Shown piece by piece: positions 27,901 to 34,304 of a DNA stretch of 64,000 bases. The notes under the pieces were generated by a model. That model did no database searches and was not told where the DNA came from. It saw only the letters and a program-made list of their open reading frames with translations. The translations under genes and the position numbers were made by a program. Source of the stretch: Pseudomonas plecoglossicida NBRC 103162 = DSM 15088. Lineage in GTDB: Bacteria; Pseudomonadota; Gammaproteobacteria; Pseudomonadales; Pseudomonadaceae. Where the stretch lies: positions 21,489 through 85,488 of the forward strand of contig NZ_BBIV01000025.1 of NCBI RefSeq assembly GCF_000730665.1, read 5' to 3'. The first letter of the stretch is position 1. The number at the start of each line of letters is the position of its first letter.

Positions 27901-29528
27901 GCGTCGATTTCCGGCACGTAGAAGCTGACCTGGGTCGCGCTGGCGCCAGTCAGGCTGTCGTAGTGGATGTCGTAGCTGGCGACGAAGGCATTGGGGTTGG
28001 CCAGCGCCAGGGCGATCTCGGCGGGGTTGGTGAGCACCGTGCCATCGTGCAGGGTGACCGAGGCCAGGGTGCCGCCGGGGCCCGGGGTGATCGCGCTGAC
28101 ATGCACCTGGTCGGGCACGGTCTGGGTCACGGTGACGTTGCTCAGGGTCTGGCCGGGGGCCGGTGTCACGGTGACGGTCTGGGTGCGCGTGAAGTTCGGC
28201 CCGGTGACGGTTTCGCCTTCAGGCATGTTGACGGTCTGCGTGACCTGCAACAGCGTCGGCGTCACGACAAAACTGTGCAGCGCGCTTTCCACCAGGCTCG
28301 GGTCCTGGACCGGGTTGTTCACCGAATCGTTGCCGTACTCGAAGCCGGCGCGGGTATTGATGGTGAGGTTGGGCGCGCCGTCGGAGTAGCTGGTGTCGGC
28401 CAGGTTGCTCAGCTGCGCGGTGATCAGGATGTCGATGCTCGGCTGGCCGTTGGTGACGCTGGCGTAGGGTAGTTGCAGGACCACCATCTGGTCGCCGGGC
28501 TTCATGCCGACGCTGGCGGCGTTGATCACCAGGGCCTTGCCGCTGGCATCCTTGGCCAGCGGATGGGTGGCATTGCCGTTGGCATCGAAGGTGATGACGA
28601 AGCTGTTGACCGCCTGGCCCAGGTAGGTGGCGGACACGAAGCTCGCGCCATCATTGCCGTCCCGACCGGTGGCTGGCATGAACACATCGATGAACGGGGC
28701 GTAACCTTCCTGGGTCGAGGGGTTGCTGAAACTGACGGTGAAGTTGAACTGGGTGCCCAGTTGCACCTCGGCGCCGCCGCTGCCCAGGCTGGCGGTGGGG
28801 CTGGCATCGGCCAGCAGGCCCTGGAAGCTGTCGAGTGTGGTGGCGGCCAGGGCGATGGTCTTGTCCACATCGCCACTGCGCACTTCAAGGCGCCAGTCGC
28901 CGCCGGCCAGCTGGCTGCCGGTGGCATTGCTCGAGGCGCCGACGTCGGCGCCGGTCCAGCGCGCCAGTTCGGCGACCAGCGCCTGGCCGGCACTGCCGGC
29001 ACCGACATCGCAGCCATACAGCTGGATGTCCGCACCCGCGTTGAGTTCGCCGCGCCAGGCGCTCAGACGGTCGCCCAGTTGTTCGACGCTCTGGCGGGTG
29101 AACACCTGGTTGCCCAGGGTGAACTGGCCGGAGGCACCGTGGGAGAACACCTGGATGGAGTCGACCTTGCCCAGTTGCGCCAGGGCGTTGCTGATGGCTG
29201 CGACGGCATCCTGGCCGGGGTCGACCACCAGCGCGGTGGTGCCTGCCGGCAGGTTGGCGGCGAGCTGGTCGCGGTTTTCCAGGCGCGCATCGATGACCAC
29301 CAGGTTGCGCGGCGCGGGGGCCGGCGCGGCGGTCTGCGCTTCGCTGGCGGTGGGCGCTGGGTGGCTGCTGTCCTTGGCGTCTGCACTGCCGGGGTCGCTG
29401 TGGTGCTGCTGGTCGACCGCGGCGGCAGCGGCGCCGTCGAACAGGATGCGCTGTTCAAGGGCAACCGTTTGCGACCGTGGGCGCAAGGCAGTGGCGAAGC
29501 CGGCTTTGTGGTGGGTATCCATGTCCAT
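18978..29528 (-). CDS. Giant repeat protein (DUF4347, DUF11-like, SdrD-B-like, VCBS repeats), probable surface adhesin
   Basis: About 3,516 residues. There is no Sec signal; instead the N-terminus has a LEPR-type motif, ALEQRILFDGAAAAAVD, near residue 23. DUF4347 spans about 75-240 and has FSHGASGQF (His130) and LYGCDVGAG (Cys173). Residues about 245-1850 are DUF11/isopeptide-type beta segments. An SdrD-B-like domain follows near 1885-1960 (GTLWDDTRSATNN, GDDGLFNTADDRTF), then a cadherin-like segment and nine VCBS-like repeats (about 2150-3355) with GNVLxNDTDVD and GTLTINADGSYRYVVDNSN. The last ~150 residues are unique and Pro-rich, without RTX nonapeptides. ATG 29528 is chosen; the upstream in-frame start would be TTG 29570. 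Adaptor and M50 genes lie upstream and a TolC gene downstream. Probable role: secreted adhesin or matrix protein. Confidence 0.85.
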   Translation of the reverse strand: MDMDTHHKAGFATALRPRSQTVALEQRILFDGAAAAAVDQQHHSDPGSADAKDSSHPAPTASEAQTAAPAPAPRNLVVIDARLENRDQLAANLPAGTTALVVDPGQDAVAAISNALAQLGKVDSIQVFSHGASGQFTLGNQVFTRQSVEQLGDRLSAWRGELNAGADIQLYGCDVGAGSAGQALVAELARWTGADVGASSNATGSQLAGGDWRLEVRSGDVDKTIALAATTLDSFQGLLADASPTASLGSGGAEVQLGTQFNFTVSFSNPSTQEGYAPFIDVFMPATGRDGNDGASFVSATYLGQAVNSFVITFDANGNATHPLAKDASGKALVINAASVGMKPGDQMVVLQLPYASVTNGQPSIDILITAQLSNLADTSYSDGAPNLTINTRAGFEYGNDSVNNPVQDPSLVESALHSFVVTPTLLQVTQTVNMPEGETVTGPNFTRTQTVTVTPAPGQTLSNVTVTQTVPDQVHVSAITPGPGGTLASVTLHDGTVLTNPAEIALALANPNAFVASYDIHYDSLTGASATQVSFYVPEIDANGRPVIDPATGNPVTINFGTASVTGNWNPLDPRDRPVDPNGYPFSETGDGQGVTFVAKSITLLKQVNLQNDVGTPGLTPGDTLRYTMDVAISDFFAFGENILEQGQFTVTDLLSDGQTFNPSNPPTLVIQQGGTSQTITLVYTQTVNADGSTTLVFDIAESIRRAVAGPGVAALFGDLYADDVREGATRLSIVYDALIDATYTTDHPPHDQLNEGDSVGNNATVNATVLRDAVNLGGTQSDGSSTSSTIDTSTVDIELTQVNGGNPPSNGELRPGDVVTFTISYDLLVADYENFKLTAYLPLPLLDANGITWSFGTGVGQWSFGSGNTILDVPDSVTTGPGNSIIFDFGNFVSGGLAGGTVQVRFTMRVGDQPFADQRELDVLAQSSQTTTVDKTVLTSSDVAVIESVAEPVLDIKHGVVSSSHGTVTGTTGSWTAPGTSGVPFAGNVTSLAAVDGNVSGIDGADTLRLATALKNSGGGGAFDVSTSITLPAGLSFVNGSLAAANLQIYRGDGTLLVAGTDYRVTGNTITFLDANGQATLLAGRSGSAADLSGANVVVITYDVTVSNAILASSTLQSSAALTNYASVDGGQDFTPTDLVEVANQQVAAPTISKTYKDGSLSNDDSSASHTTGSNLVIGESMTYDIVVNLPEGFTGSLRINDLIPPGLRLDPRFNGNLGFQIITTVAGSAALGADFNGTLNVNPVTPDGSDGADLLLVFSSAGANADNVTGNNSFVIRLVLVASNVTGNQQGTTLNNGAQLVHSDPDGDTPNGTVAVDRSVNSAQQPGVTIVEPTLTVTQQITSTPAFGGFDQGDTVTFTITVANNSGTNAFDISLLDVLPTEIDNLVISGTIQYLGGATKSGGVDFVIRNGQLVTENGANIDIANGGSIVITLTGVVNATAAGEAAIPNNVQVRWSSLDGSNSTTDTVNGERSGDDGLLNSGVLNDYRVLSALLIPVTNGIQVSRVGGVSDTPPASNASGATDTSGLVETVAVGEIIRYRVAVLVPTGDNPDYQIRIELAAGLEFIPANLNNILIAMVSSNLGGLTTDATDLVSNNALFMTGNQNSDVALPIHPDLGGTVPSGIFDIGNGRLEIITHDDGSQTITFSLGNLTNTEINDSDIEGVILEFNVRVSNVAGNQDTAPQLGMTVFEHVGPNGGVDRGRSDTIFERVVEPSFTGMDKSVINVAPGSVSGTTDATVSVSFTQNGGVPAYETHLVDQFPSGSNYQVQSILLNGVALDLANLPSGISFSDGSGITVDFARLAPNDSVQVIYTVTLPNVTFADNAASAAVLTWTSLPSDFESSGWGGSLPATAGGATGERNGQDGVSGLNNYILSDGAGMGVIQGTLWDDTRSATNNTSPDGPGLDGIGVTLTWAGDDGLFNTADDRTFTTTTANGGQYQFALLPSGNYLIAVDQTHQASAGNNFRVRIDTDTAAAAAGLGSISLSLGEGTTGTADAGYVHINEAPVNTVSDQHGQEDTVLHIGGLTVSDVDANAGNANGVLTITLSVVHGVLWQTATPPAANATPPAGAGRSLVLTGTLAQLNVLLSQLYYKGDQDFNTFRNPETLTMVTNDQGNFGDAPLNGDGIPGQNPADALTDTDVMNIVIDPVNDAPVAHADLAIAVEAGGFNNADPGVNPTGNVLTNDTDVDIQTNNDVLTVTHIASNADLTGKPVGGNIVTVIQGLYGTLIIRPNGGFQYIVDNSNPAVQALRTAGNFITDTFGYDIVDSGGLTSSAVLQINIHGANDTPIANGDVGTAIEAGGTRNGTPGRDAIGNVLTNDTDVDSVALGETKQVNSVRFDGPGGGRIFPVVSGQAASVLANFGTLTINADGSYRYVVDNSNPAVQALSPGDSLVEQFTYQMVDAGGLSSVTVLVITIQGANDAPVAVDDRGTASAGASDGSPAPVNASGNVITGNAGVGADTDVDRLDQPTATQLKVDGVRSGLESAGGTLTPVANGAPASIIGSVARLADNSLISGNFGQLILNQDGTYSFVVNSADPAIRALKAGQSLDVVFTYRIHDSGGLTDQAQLVITVTGVNDPPVVNPVRVDAIEAGGLNNATPGLNPSGSIRTAYSDPDGDTLTISAVVSPNGTTATPGQALAGNYGSLVLDAQGNYRYVVNNSNSAVQALRTDADRLTEVFQYSVSDGNGKVVTATFTVVIHGRNDTPIATNDGAIAIEAGGVNNGTAGQPGSGNALVNDRDVDAGDSKTVDGIYLGTLAAGGTFVQVTAGATVVAGTYGTLSIDANGNYVYTVNDSLAAVQALKAGEQLRETFTYRMHDTAGASAQAQINITIEGRYDTPVARDDFAFAVAVDDDGNGGRNPTGNVLNNDTDVDAGDTKVVTAVGVGAESSNPTLDPVTGSTTVTTNYGTLTLNADGSYRFVVNSNDPDIIALGPLGFVIQNYTYQVTDGGGLSDTATLTIFIRGENQPPVAGPDQGMAVEAGGVNNNIPGSNPSGNVMDNDSDPDTVNILFPETLEVLAFWTGNGPLPGNASQVGQTLRGQYGDLTLNADGTWNYELDNSLQAVQALRVSGQTLVDNFTYLLSDIWGGTANGVLSITIDGRNDYPQAHDDTAAAVEAGGVNNGTAGVDPRGNVLDNDTDIDGVQYGETRTVVQYIGENGRTASAGQLLQGLYGTLLINADGSYQYVVDNSNPTVQAMRSAGESLREVFTYRMRDTAGITSDARLTVTIQGANDNPVARDDSNTASDQVPAPHTSGNVLPNDSDVDGGDGLTVTGIRTGQEGGTGTLGVIGQPILGQYGTLVLNADGSYTYTIDLSNPDVLAAAGLGQVLKDFFTYTISDLAGATDQALLTITLDISTPYIPPGPYFDRDAHTGTTTLPLPDVSPAIFVAPVVERVNQNLTLSAWGADGSNVHLFATPEIESQSLGSQLGLVNGQFVARAVGDSRRESAEDKDWVDGRHGVISLSADGLLPDPSVWAPFPTDMVPAPENQPQPAHGFRAQLREAAQRRGSNAP
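19455..23080 (-). repeat. Nine tandem VCBS-type repeats within the giant protein
   Basis: Each unit is roughly 110-150 codons, opening with a NDxPVAxDD-type strand (VNDAPVAHADL, ANDTPIANGDV, ANDAPVAVDDR, VNDPPVVNPVR, RNDTPIATNDG, RYDTPVARDDF, ENQPPVAGPDQ, RNDYPQAHDDT, ANDNPVARDDS) and containing a YGTLxLNADGSYxYxVxNS block. The units are diverged at DNA level, so the array is old rather than freshly amplified. Confidence 0.85.
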
Positions 29529-29619
29529 ACCTGCTGGGTAATTCGACTGCGAATTTGTCGGATCTACCAAGCCTAGACGGATTTTTCAAAGGAGAATGAG
29601 TAGCCGCCGAGAGGCACTA

Positions 29620-31710
29620 TCAGAACCCGCTTTCGCGCAAGCCAACGCCCAGCAACCATTTGCCCAGCTCACCCAGCACGCTGCGCCGTTCCCCTTCGAT
29701 CTGCAGCTTGCCGCGGGTTTCGCGCACGCTGGGCAGTGGCTCGTCCAGGGCGACCAACATCTGGAACAAGGCCGCATTGGGGGTGAGTGACTGGCCGCTG
29801 GTCGGCACCGGGCCGCCGAAGTGCGATGACAACATGCGGTGGGCCAATTGGCTGGCGCGGGTACTGCCGATGGCCAGGACCTTGCCATGCAATGCCGTGG
29901 CCTGGCCTTCGGGGTAGAACTTCACGGGGTTGCCCACCGCCAGGTGGTGCACCTGGTCCTGGGCCACGTAGGCGTCGACCTGCCAGTGGCTGGGGTCGAT
30001 CAGGATGCCCAGCGGTTCCTGGCGATTGAGCCACTGGCCGGGCTGCAAGTCGCGGTCCACGTCCAGCCAACTGCCGGCGAACGGTGCCTGCAGGTTGAGG
30101 CGGGCGATCTCCCTGCGCGCGGAACGGGCTTCCTCGTTCTGCACCTGCAGGCGTTGCTGGGTGGCGGCATCCTCGGCCAGCCCGGCGGGGTCGGCCAGCA
30201 GCCCCGAGAGCCGTGCCTGGTAGCTGCGCGCAGTGGCTTCGCTGCTGCGCATGCGCGAATCCAGGTCTGGCTCTTCCAGCACCGCGAGCACTTCGCCGGC
30301 CTTGACCTGGCCTTGCCCATGCAGGCGCTTGAGCTGTGCAGGGTAGGGCGTATAGACGCGCAACTGGTGTTCGGCCCGCGCCACGCCCACGGCATCCACC
30401 TGGCTGTGCCAAGGTACGGCCAGGGCCAGCACCAGCAGCCCCAGGCTCAGGTAGAACAGCCGCTTGCGCTGCCCGGGAATGGACGCGCGCTGCTGCCACC
30501 AGTGGCTGAGCTCGCGCTTGACCGGCAAGGCGATGAACCACGCCAACTCGACCATGAACAATACGATCCCCAGCAGTTTGAAGAAGAACAGGTACACCGC
30601 CACGGCGATGCCCAGGAACAGCACCAGGCGGTACAGCCAGGTGGCGAAGGCGAACGCCACCAGCAGGCGCCGCTGGCTGCTGGGAAACGGCTCTGGCCAG
30701 GCCTCGCTCAGCCCCAGCAGGTTGCGCCGCAACGCCACCCGCGCCATGGCCGAGGCGCGCTCGTGCAGGTTGGGAAAGTCGAGCAGATCACTGAGGATGA
30801 AGTAGCCGTCGAAGCGCATGAACGGGCTTGCGTTGAGCGCCAGCGACAGCACCCAGCTGGTGGTCGCCAGGTACAGCAGGGCATTGCGCAGTGCGCCGTC
30901 ATCGCACAAGGCCCAGCCGAGGGTGGCCAGGCCCGCCAGCGACAGTTCGGTGACGATGCCCGCCGAGGCGATTGCCAGGCGCTGGTGGGCACGCTTGAGT
31001 TTCCAGCTTTCGCCGGTGTCGGTGTACAGCATCGGCCACAGCACCAGGAACGCCACACCCATGTGCCCGACTCGCAGGCCCAGCCGCGTGGCCACCAGCG
31101 CGTGGCCAAGCTCGTGCAAGGTCTTGGCCACCACCAGTGCCAGGGCGAAGCTCAACAACCCTTCGGTGGAGAACGACTCCACCACCGCATGGGTGAAGCT
31201 GTCCCATTGCTGCATCACCAGAATCACCCCCAGCAAGGTCAGGGTGAGCACCAGCACGCCGGTGAGCGGGTGGAACAGCCAGCCCAGGGCCGAGGCCAAG
31301 CGCTGCAACCCGGCTTGCGGGCGCAGCAGCGGGATGCGGAAGAACAGGTAGTGGTGCAGCCACCAGCGCCAGCTCGACCAGGTGCGCGCAGCGAAGGCGT
31401 TCTGCAGCCTGGCCAACTGCTCGGGGCCCGGGCGCAACAGGTTGTGCTGCTCGAGAAACGCCCGCAGCGCCAGCACCTGCTCGACATCGGGCTTGAGCGC
31501 GCTGTCACGCGACACCTGTTCGCTGACCTGGCGCGGGGTCTGGCCCCAGCGCAGCAGGCACTCGAACTCCAGCCACCCGATGCGGTAGAAGCGGTTGAGC
31601 ACCGTGTCGTGGATCATCCACGCCGGTTCCCCCTCACGGTTGTCGGCGGCTTCGCACAGGCGTAGGTCCTCGCGCAGCGGCGGCAGTGGCAGGTCGCTGA
31701 GGTCGAGCAT
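29620..31710 (-). CDS. Membrane M50-type metalloprotease fused to an adaptor-like (HlyD) domain
   Basis: A 696-residue protein. After a soluble ~110-residue N-terminal domain come several membrane helices, the zinc motif HELGH (199-203, in LVVAKTLHELGHALVATRLG) and the distal metal-ligand region SPFMRFDGYFILSDLLDFPNL (Asp near 301), as in site-2/YydH-like peptidases. After the last membrane helix (about 420) comes a periplasmic adaptor part: ARAEHQLRVYTPYPAQLKRL, a helical hairpin and LQAPFAGSWLDVDRDLQPGQ. ATG 31710 overlaps the preceding stop (TGATG). It lies between two adaptor genes and the giant protein, in the place an ABC exporter would occupy in type I secretion. Proteolytic activity itself is inferred. 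Confidence 0.82.
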   Translation of the reverse strand: MLDLSDLPLPPLREDLRLCEAADNREGEPAWMIHDTVLNRFYRIGWLEFECLLRWGQTPRQVSEQVSRDSALKPDVEQVLALRAFLEQHNLLRPGPEQLARLQNAFAARTWSSWRWWLHHYLFFRIPLLRPQAGLQRLASALGWLFHPLTGVLVLTLTLLGVILVMQQWDSFTHAVVESFSTEGLLSFALALVVAKTLHELGHALVATRLGLRVGHMGVAFLVLWPMLYTDTGESWKLKRAHQRLAIASAGIVTELSLAGLATLGWALCDDGALRNALLYLATTSWVLSLALNASPFMRFDGYFILSDLLDFPNLHERASAMARVALRRNLLGLSEAWPEPFPSSQRRLLVAFAFATWLYRLVLFLGIAVAVYLFFFKLLGIVLFMVELAWFIALPVKRELSHWWQQRASIPGQRKRLFYLSLGLLVLALAVPWHSQVDAVGVARAEHQLRVYTPYPAQLKRLHGQGQVKAGEVLAVLEEPDLDSRMRSSEATARSYQARLSGLLADPAGLAEDAATQQRLQVQNEEARSARREIARLNLQAPFAGSWLDVDRDLQPGQWLNRQEPLGILIDPSHWQVDAYVAQDQVHHLAVGNPVKFYPEGQATALHGKVLAIGSTRASQLAHRMLSSHFGGPVPTSGQSLTPNAALFQMLVALDEPLPSVRETRGKLQIEGERRSVLGELGKWLLGVGLRESGF

Positions 31711-33056
31711 CACCAGCCACTCCAGGCGCGCACGGTGGCCAGCGGGCGACGCAGCAGGTAATAGCCGAGCATCACCCGGCCGCCGTAGAGCTTGGCAGTG
31801 CCGTGCAGGCCCAGGCGGGCGTGCTCGGACTGCTCGTCGATGCTTGCCAGCAAGCGGTAGGCGACCACACCGTCGTCGCCGGCCTTGGCCTGATAGCTGG
31901 TCTCGAGGATTTTCCCCCGCAGCGGGCTGAGTGGGTAGGCGGTGAGAAACAGCGTGACCTCGGCGCCCGGCTCCAGGGCGATGGCGTCGGCCACGGCCAG
32001 CTGGATCTGCATCGCCGGTTGTGCAGGGTCAGCCACGTGCAGGATGCGCTCGCCAGTCGACACCGGCTTGCCGATCCAGTCGTTGGGGTCGCTGAACACC
32101 GCGACGCCGGCCCGTGGCGACACCACCTGGGTGCGCCGCAGCTGGGCCTGCACCGCTGCCAGTTCGGCCCGGCGTTGCTGGGCACGGCCTTGCAGCAAGG
32201 TCAGTTCGTTCTTGCTTTGCGGGTTGTCGAACGCCCGCTGGCTGGCGGCCAGCAGTTCGGCGTCGGCCACCGCGACCTCCTTGCCGAGCACCTCGGCGCG
32301 ACTGCGCAAGGTGGTCTCATCGAGGGTGAACAACGGCGTGCCGGCTTCCACCGGCTGGTTGGGGCGTACCAGCACCTGGGCGATCACGCCGTCGATGGGC
32401 GAGCTGATGATCTGCGCCTGGCGCGAGACGATCTGCGCCGGGGCCAGTGCCGTCTGCCGCACCGGCACCAGCAACAGCCCGGCGGCCACCAGCAGGGTCA
32501 GCAGCACCTGGCGGCGGCTGGGGCGCCAGCGGGCGATCCGTCGACGTCGGCTCAGCGCCCGCCAGCAATAGGCCCAGGTGCCGGTCAGGCCGTCCAGTTG
32601 CTGGTGCAGCATCGGCGGCGGCTCGGCGTCCAGCAGCAACACCAGCACGCCGAGGCGTTCGTGGTCAGGGCCGTGCAGCGGTATGCACCACAGCCCCAAC
32701 GGCCACCACTCGGCCCAGCCCTGGGCGATGTCTTCCGGTGGCGCGGCAGTGGCCTGGGTCAGCCAGGTGGGCTGCGGTTCGACCAGGTGCTGGGCCAGCC
32801 AGCGGCTGGCGCGCGTGAGCCAGACCAGATACGGCGAATCCTCGCTGGGCCGCGCCAGCCCGGAGACGCACAGCAGGTCGAGGCTGGCCTTGCCTTGCTC
32901 GAACACCAGTGCCTGGTGGAAGGGCAGCAGCGGGTAGAGGTCGTTGGCCATGCTGAACGCCAGGGCGCCCAGGGTCTGGGCAGCCATGGCCTTGTCGCGC
33001 AGGGCGTCCAGTTGCAGCAGCAACTGCGGATGGGGGAGCGGCCTATTCACGGTCAT
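31710..33056 (-). CDS. HlyD-family adaptor with N-terminal GAF-like domain
   Basis: A 448-residue inner-membrane protein. The first ~170 residues look like a cytoplasmic GAF-like domain (DLYPLLPFHQALVFEQGKAS, GLWCIPLHGPDHERLGVLVL). One membrane segment (VLLTLLVAAGLLLVPV) follows, then a typical adaptor: lipoyl half IISSPIDGVIAQVLVRPNQP, coiled-coil hairpin, lipoyl half TQVVSPRAGVAVFSDPNDWI and a beta-barrel. It would bridge the inner-membrane component and TolC. Its start overlaps the upstream adaptor gene by 14 bases and its stop overlaps the M50 gene, showing one transcription unit. A sensory domain on a secretion adaptor is unusual. Confidence 0.8.
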   Translation of the reverse strand: MTVNRPLPHPQLLLQLDALRDKAMAAQTLGALAFSMANDLYPLLPFHQALVFEQGKASLDLLCVSGLARPSEDSPYLVWLTRASRWLAQHLVEPQPTWLTQATAAPPEDIAQGWAEWWPLGLWCIPLHGPDHERLGVLVLLLDAEPPPMLHQQLDGLTGTWAYCWRALSRRRRIARWRPSRRQVLLTLLVAAGLLLVPVRQTALAPAQIVSRQAQIISSPIDGVIAQVLVRPNQPVEAGTPLFTLDETTLRSRAEVLGKEVAVADAELLAASQRAFDNPQSKNELTLLQGRAQQRRAELAAVQAQLRRTQVVSPRAGVAVFSDPNDWIGKPVSTGERILHVADPAQPAMQIQLAVADAIALEPGAEVTLFLTAYPLSPLRGKILETSYQAKAGDDGVVAYRLLASIDEQSEHARLGLHGTAKLYGGRVMLGYYLLRRPLATVRAWSGW

Positions 33057-33804
33057 GGTCGAACCGCGCCGTGCCGCTCATGCCGGCCATCAGTTCAGGG
33101 AAGCGCTGGTCGAAGCGTGCCTCGAGCTCCACGGTCTGCGCCACGGCATCGACGCGGGCGTTGATGACGCTGACCTTGGCCGGATAGGTCTTGCCCGTTT
33201 CGTGCACGCTCACTTGCAGCGGTTGGCCGGGGCTGAGGTCCTTCAACTGGCTCGATGGCACATTCAGGCGCACTTTCAAGGCGCCGTCGCTGACCAGGTC
33301 GAACAGCGGCGTACCGGCGCTGACGGTCTGGTACGGTTTGACGTAGACCTTGGCGACATGCCCGGAAAACGGTGCCAGCACCTGGCAGTAGCTCATCTGC
33401 GCCTCGCCCATGGCACGCGCGCCATCGGCCTTTTGCACTTCGGTATTGGCCGCGGCCACCTCGATATCGCCCACCGCATCGAGCTTGCGCAACTGCTTCT
33501 TGGCGTTCAGGTTCTGCCGCGCCATGGCCAGTTCGGCCACCGCGACCTTGCCCCGCGCCTGCGCCTCGCTGCAGTTGAAACGTGCCAGGGTGGCGCCCTT
33601 GGCCACGTGTTCGCCGAAGCTGGTCTTGAGCTCGCCCAAGGTGCCGCTCATCTGGCTGGACAAGGTGGTTTCCAGCTCGGCGGCGAGCAGCACGCGGATC
33701 AGTTGCGGGTCTTCGCCAGTGGGTTCTGGTTCGGCATGTACGGCAATGCTGGCCAGGACCAGCAACAAAGGCAGGTAACGGCGTTCAACGACGGGCAAAG
33801 TCAT
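33043..33804 (-). CDS. HlyD-family periplasmic adaptor, short form
   Basis: A 253-residue adaptor with a cleavable signal peptide (RYLPLLLVLASIAVHAEPEP). It contains the lipoyl pieces LETTLSSQMSGTLGELKTSF and YCQVLAPFSGHVAKVYVKPY around a short hairpin, followed by a barrel domain with SSQLKDLSPGQPLQVSVHET. It is smaller than typical RND adaptors, resembling adaptor proteins of simple efflux or secretion systems. ATG 33804 has AAGGAG upstream. It is the first gene of the five-gene minus-strand operon and overlaps the next gene by 14 bases. Confidence 0.82.
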   Translation of the reverse strand: MTLPVVERRYLPLLLVLASIAVHAEPEPTGEDPQLIRVLLAAELETTLSSQMSGTLGELKTSFGEHVAKGATLARFNCSEAQARGKVAVAELAMARQNLNAKKQLRKLDAVGDIEVAAANTEVQKADGARAMGEAQMSYCQVLAPFSGHVAKVYVKPYQTVSAGTPLFDLVSDGALKVRLNVPSSQLKDLSPGQPLQVSVHETGKTYPAKVSVINARVDAVAQTVELEARFDQRFPELMAGMSGTARFDHDRE

Positions 33805-33904
33805 CCTCGACTCCTTTCTGAGAAACTTCGAAAAAGCGCAGCGCAAACGTTTCGAATTCTCATACTAGGAAGGAAAGTCGCACTTTGCCCGGTCGTGACG
33901 GATT

Positions 33905-34190
33905 TCAGGGTTTCACCACCTCGATCGGCGGGAATTTGTAGCTGCCTTGCTGCACCGCTTTGCTAGGGCCGTACAGGCGCATCACGATGCACGCGTCCTT
34001 TTCCGGAATGGGGCAGGTAGTTGAGGTTGCTCTCATCACCCTTGGCGCTCAGTTCGAGGGTGTAGTTGCCATCGGCATCCGGCTTCAACGTGCGGTCGCC
34101 ACGGCTGTTGGTGCAACGTTCGGTTCGCACTGCAGCCCTTGCAGCGGAGCCTGTCGCAGTGTAGTAGAGCTTTTCCAGAGTGATGCGCAT
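33905..34190 (-). pseudogene. C-terminal remnant of a DUF1254/DUF1214 protein
   Basis: Reading the minus strand gives NSRGDRTLKPDADGNYTLEL then AKGDESNLNYLP, and after a one-base shift at the G-run 34010-34013 it continues CIVMRLYGPSKAVQQGSYKF followed by PPIEVVKP and a stop at 33905. This is the last part of the DUF1214 domain (usually GDRTLKxxxDGS...LRLYGP...DGSWxPP). The rest of the ~450-residue gene is missing and the remaining part is frameshifted, so it is a decayed remnant. Confidence 0.7.
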
Positions 34191-34304
34191 GGGCCGATTC
34201 GCAGGTGCCAGTGCCTTGTACTAGGGTGAAGCGTTGCTGTGGGTGTATACATCCAATAGAACAGCCTGCAAAAAGGCGAACAGAACTGACCGTGGAGTTG
34301 ACCG

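Noticed and set aside
29839..31665. Plus-strand open frame opposite the M50-adaptor gene
   Set aside because: Gln/His-rich shadow with no ribosome binding site or domain; the minus strand shows HELGH and adaptor motifs.
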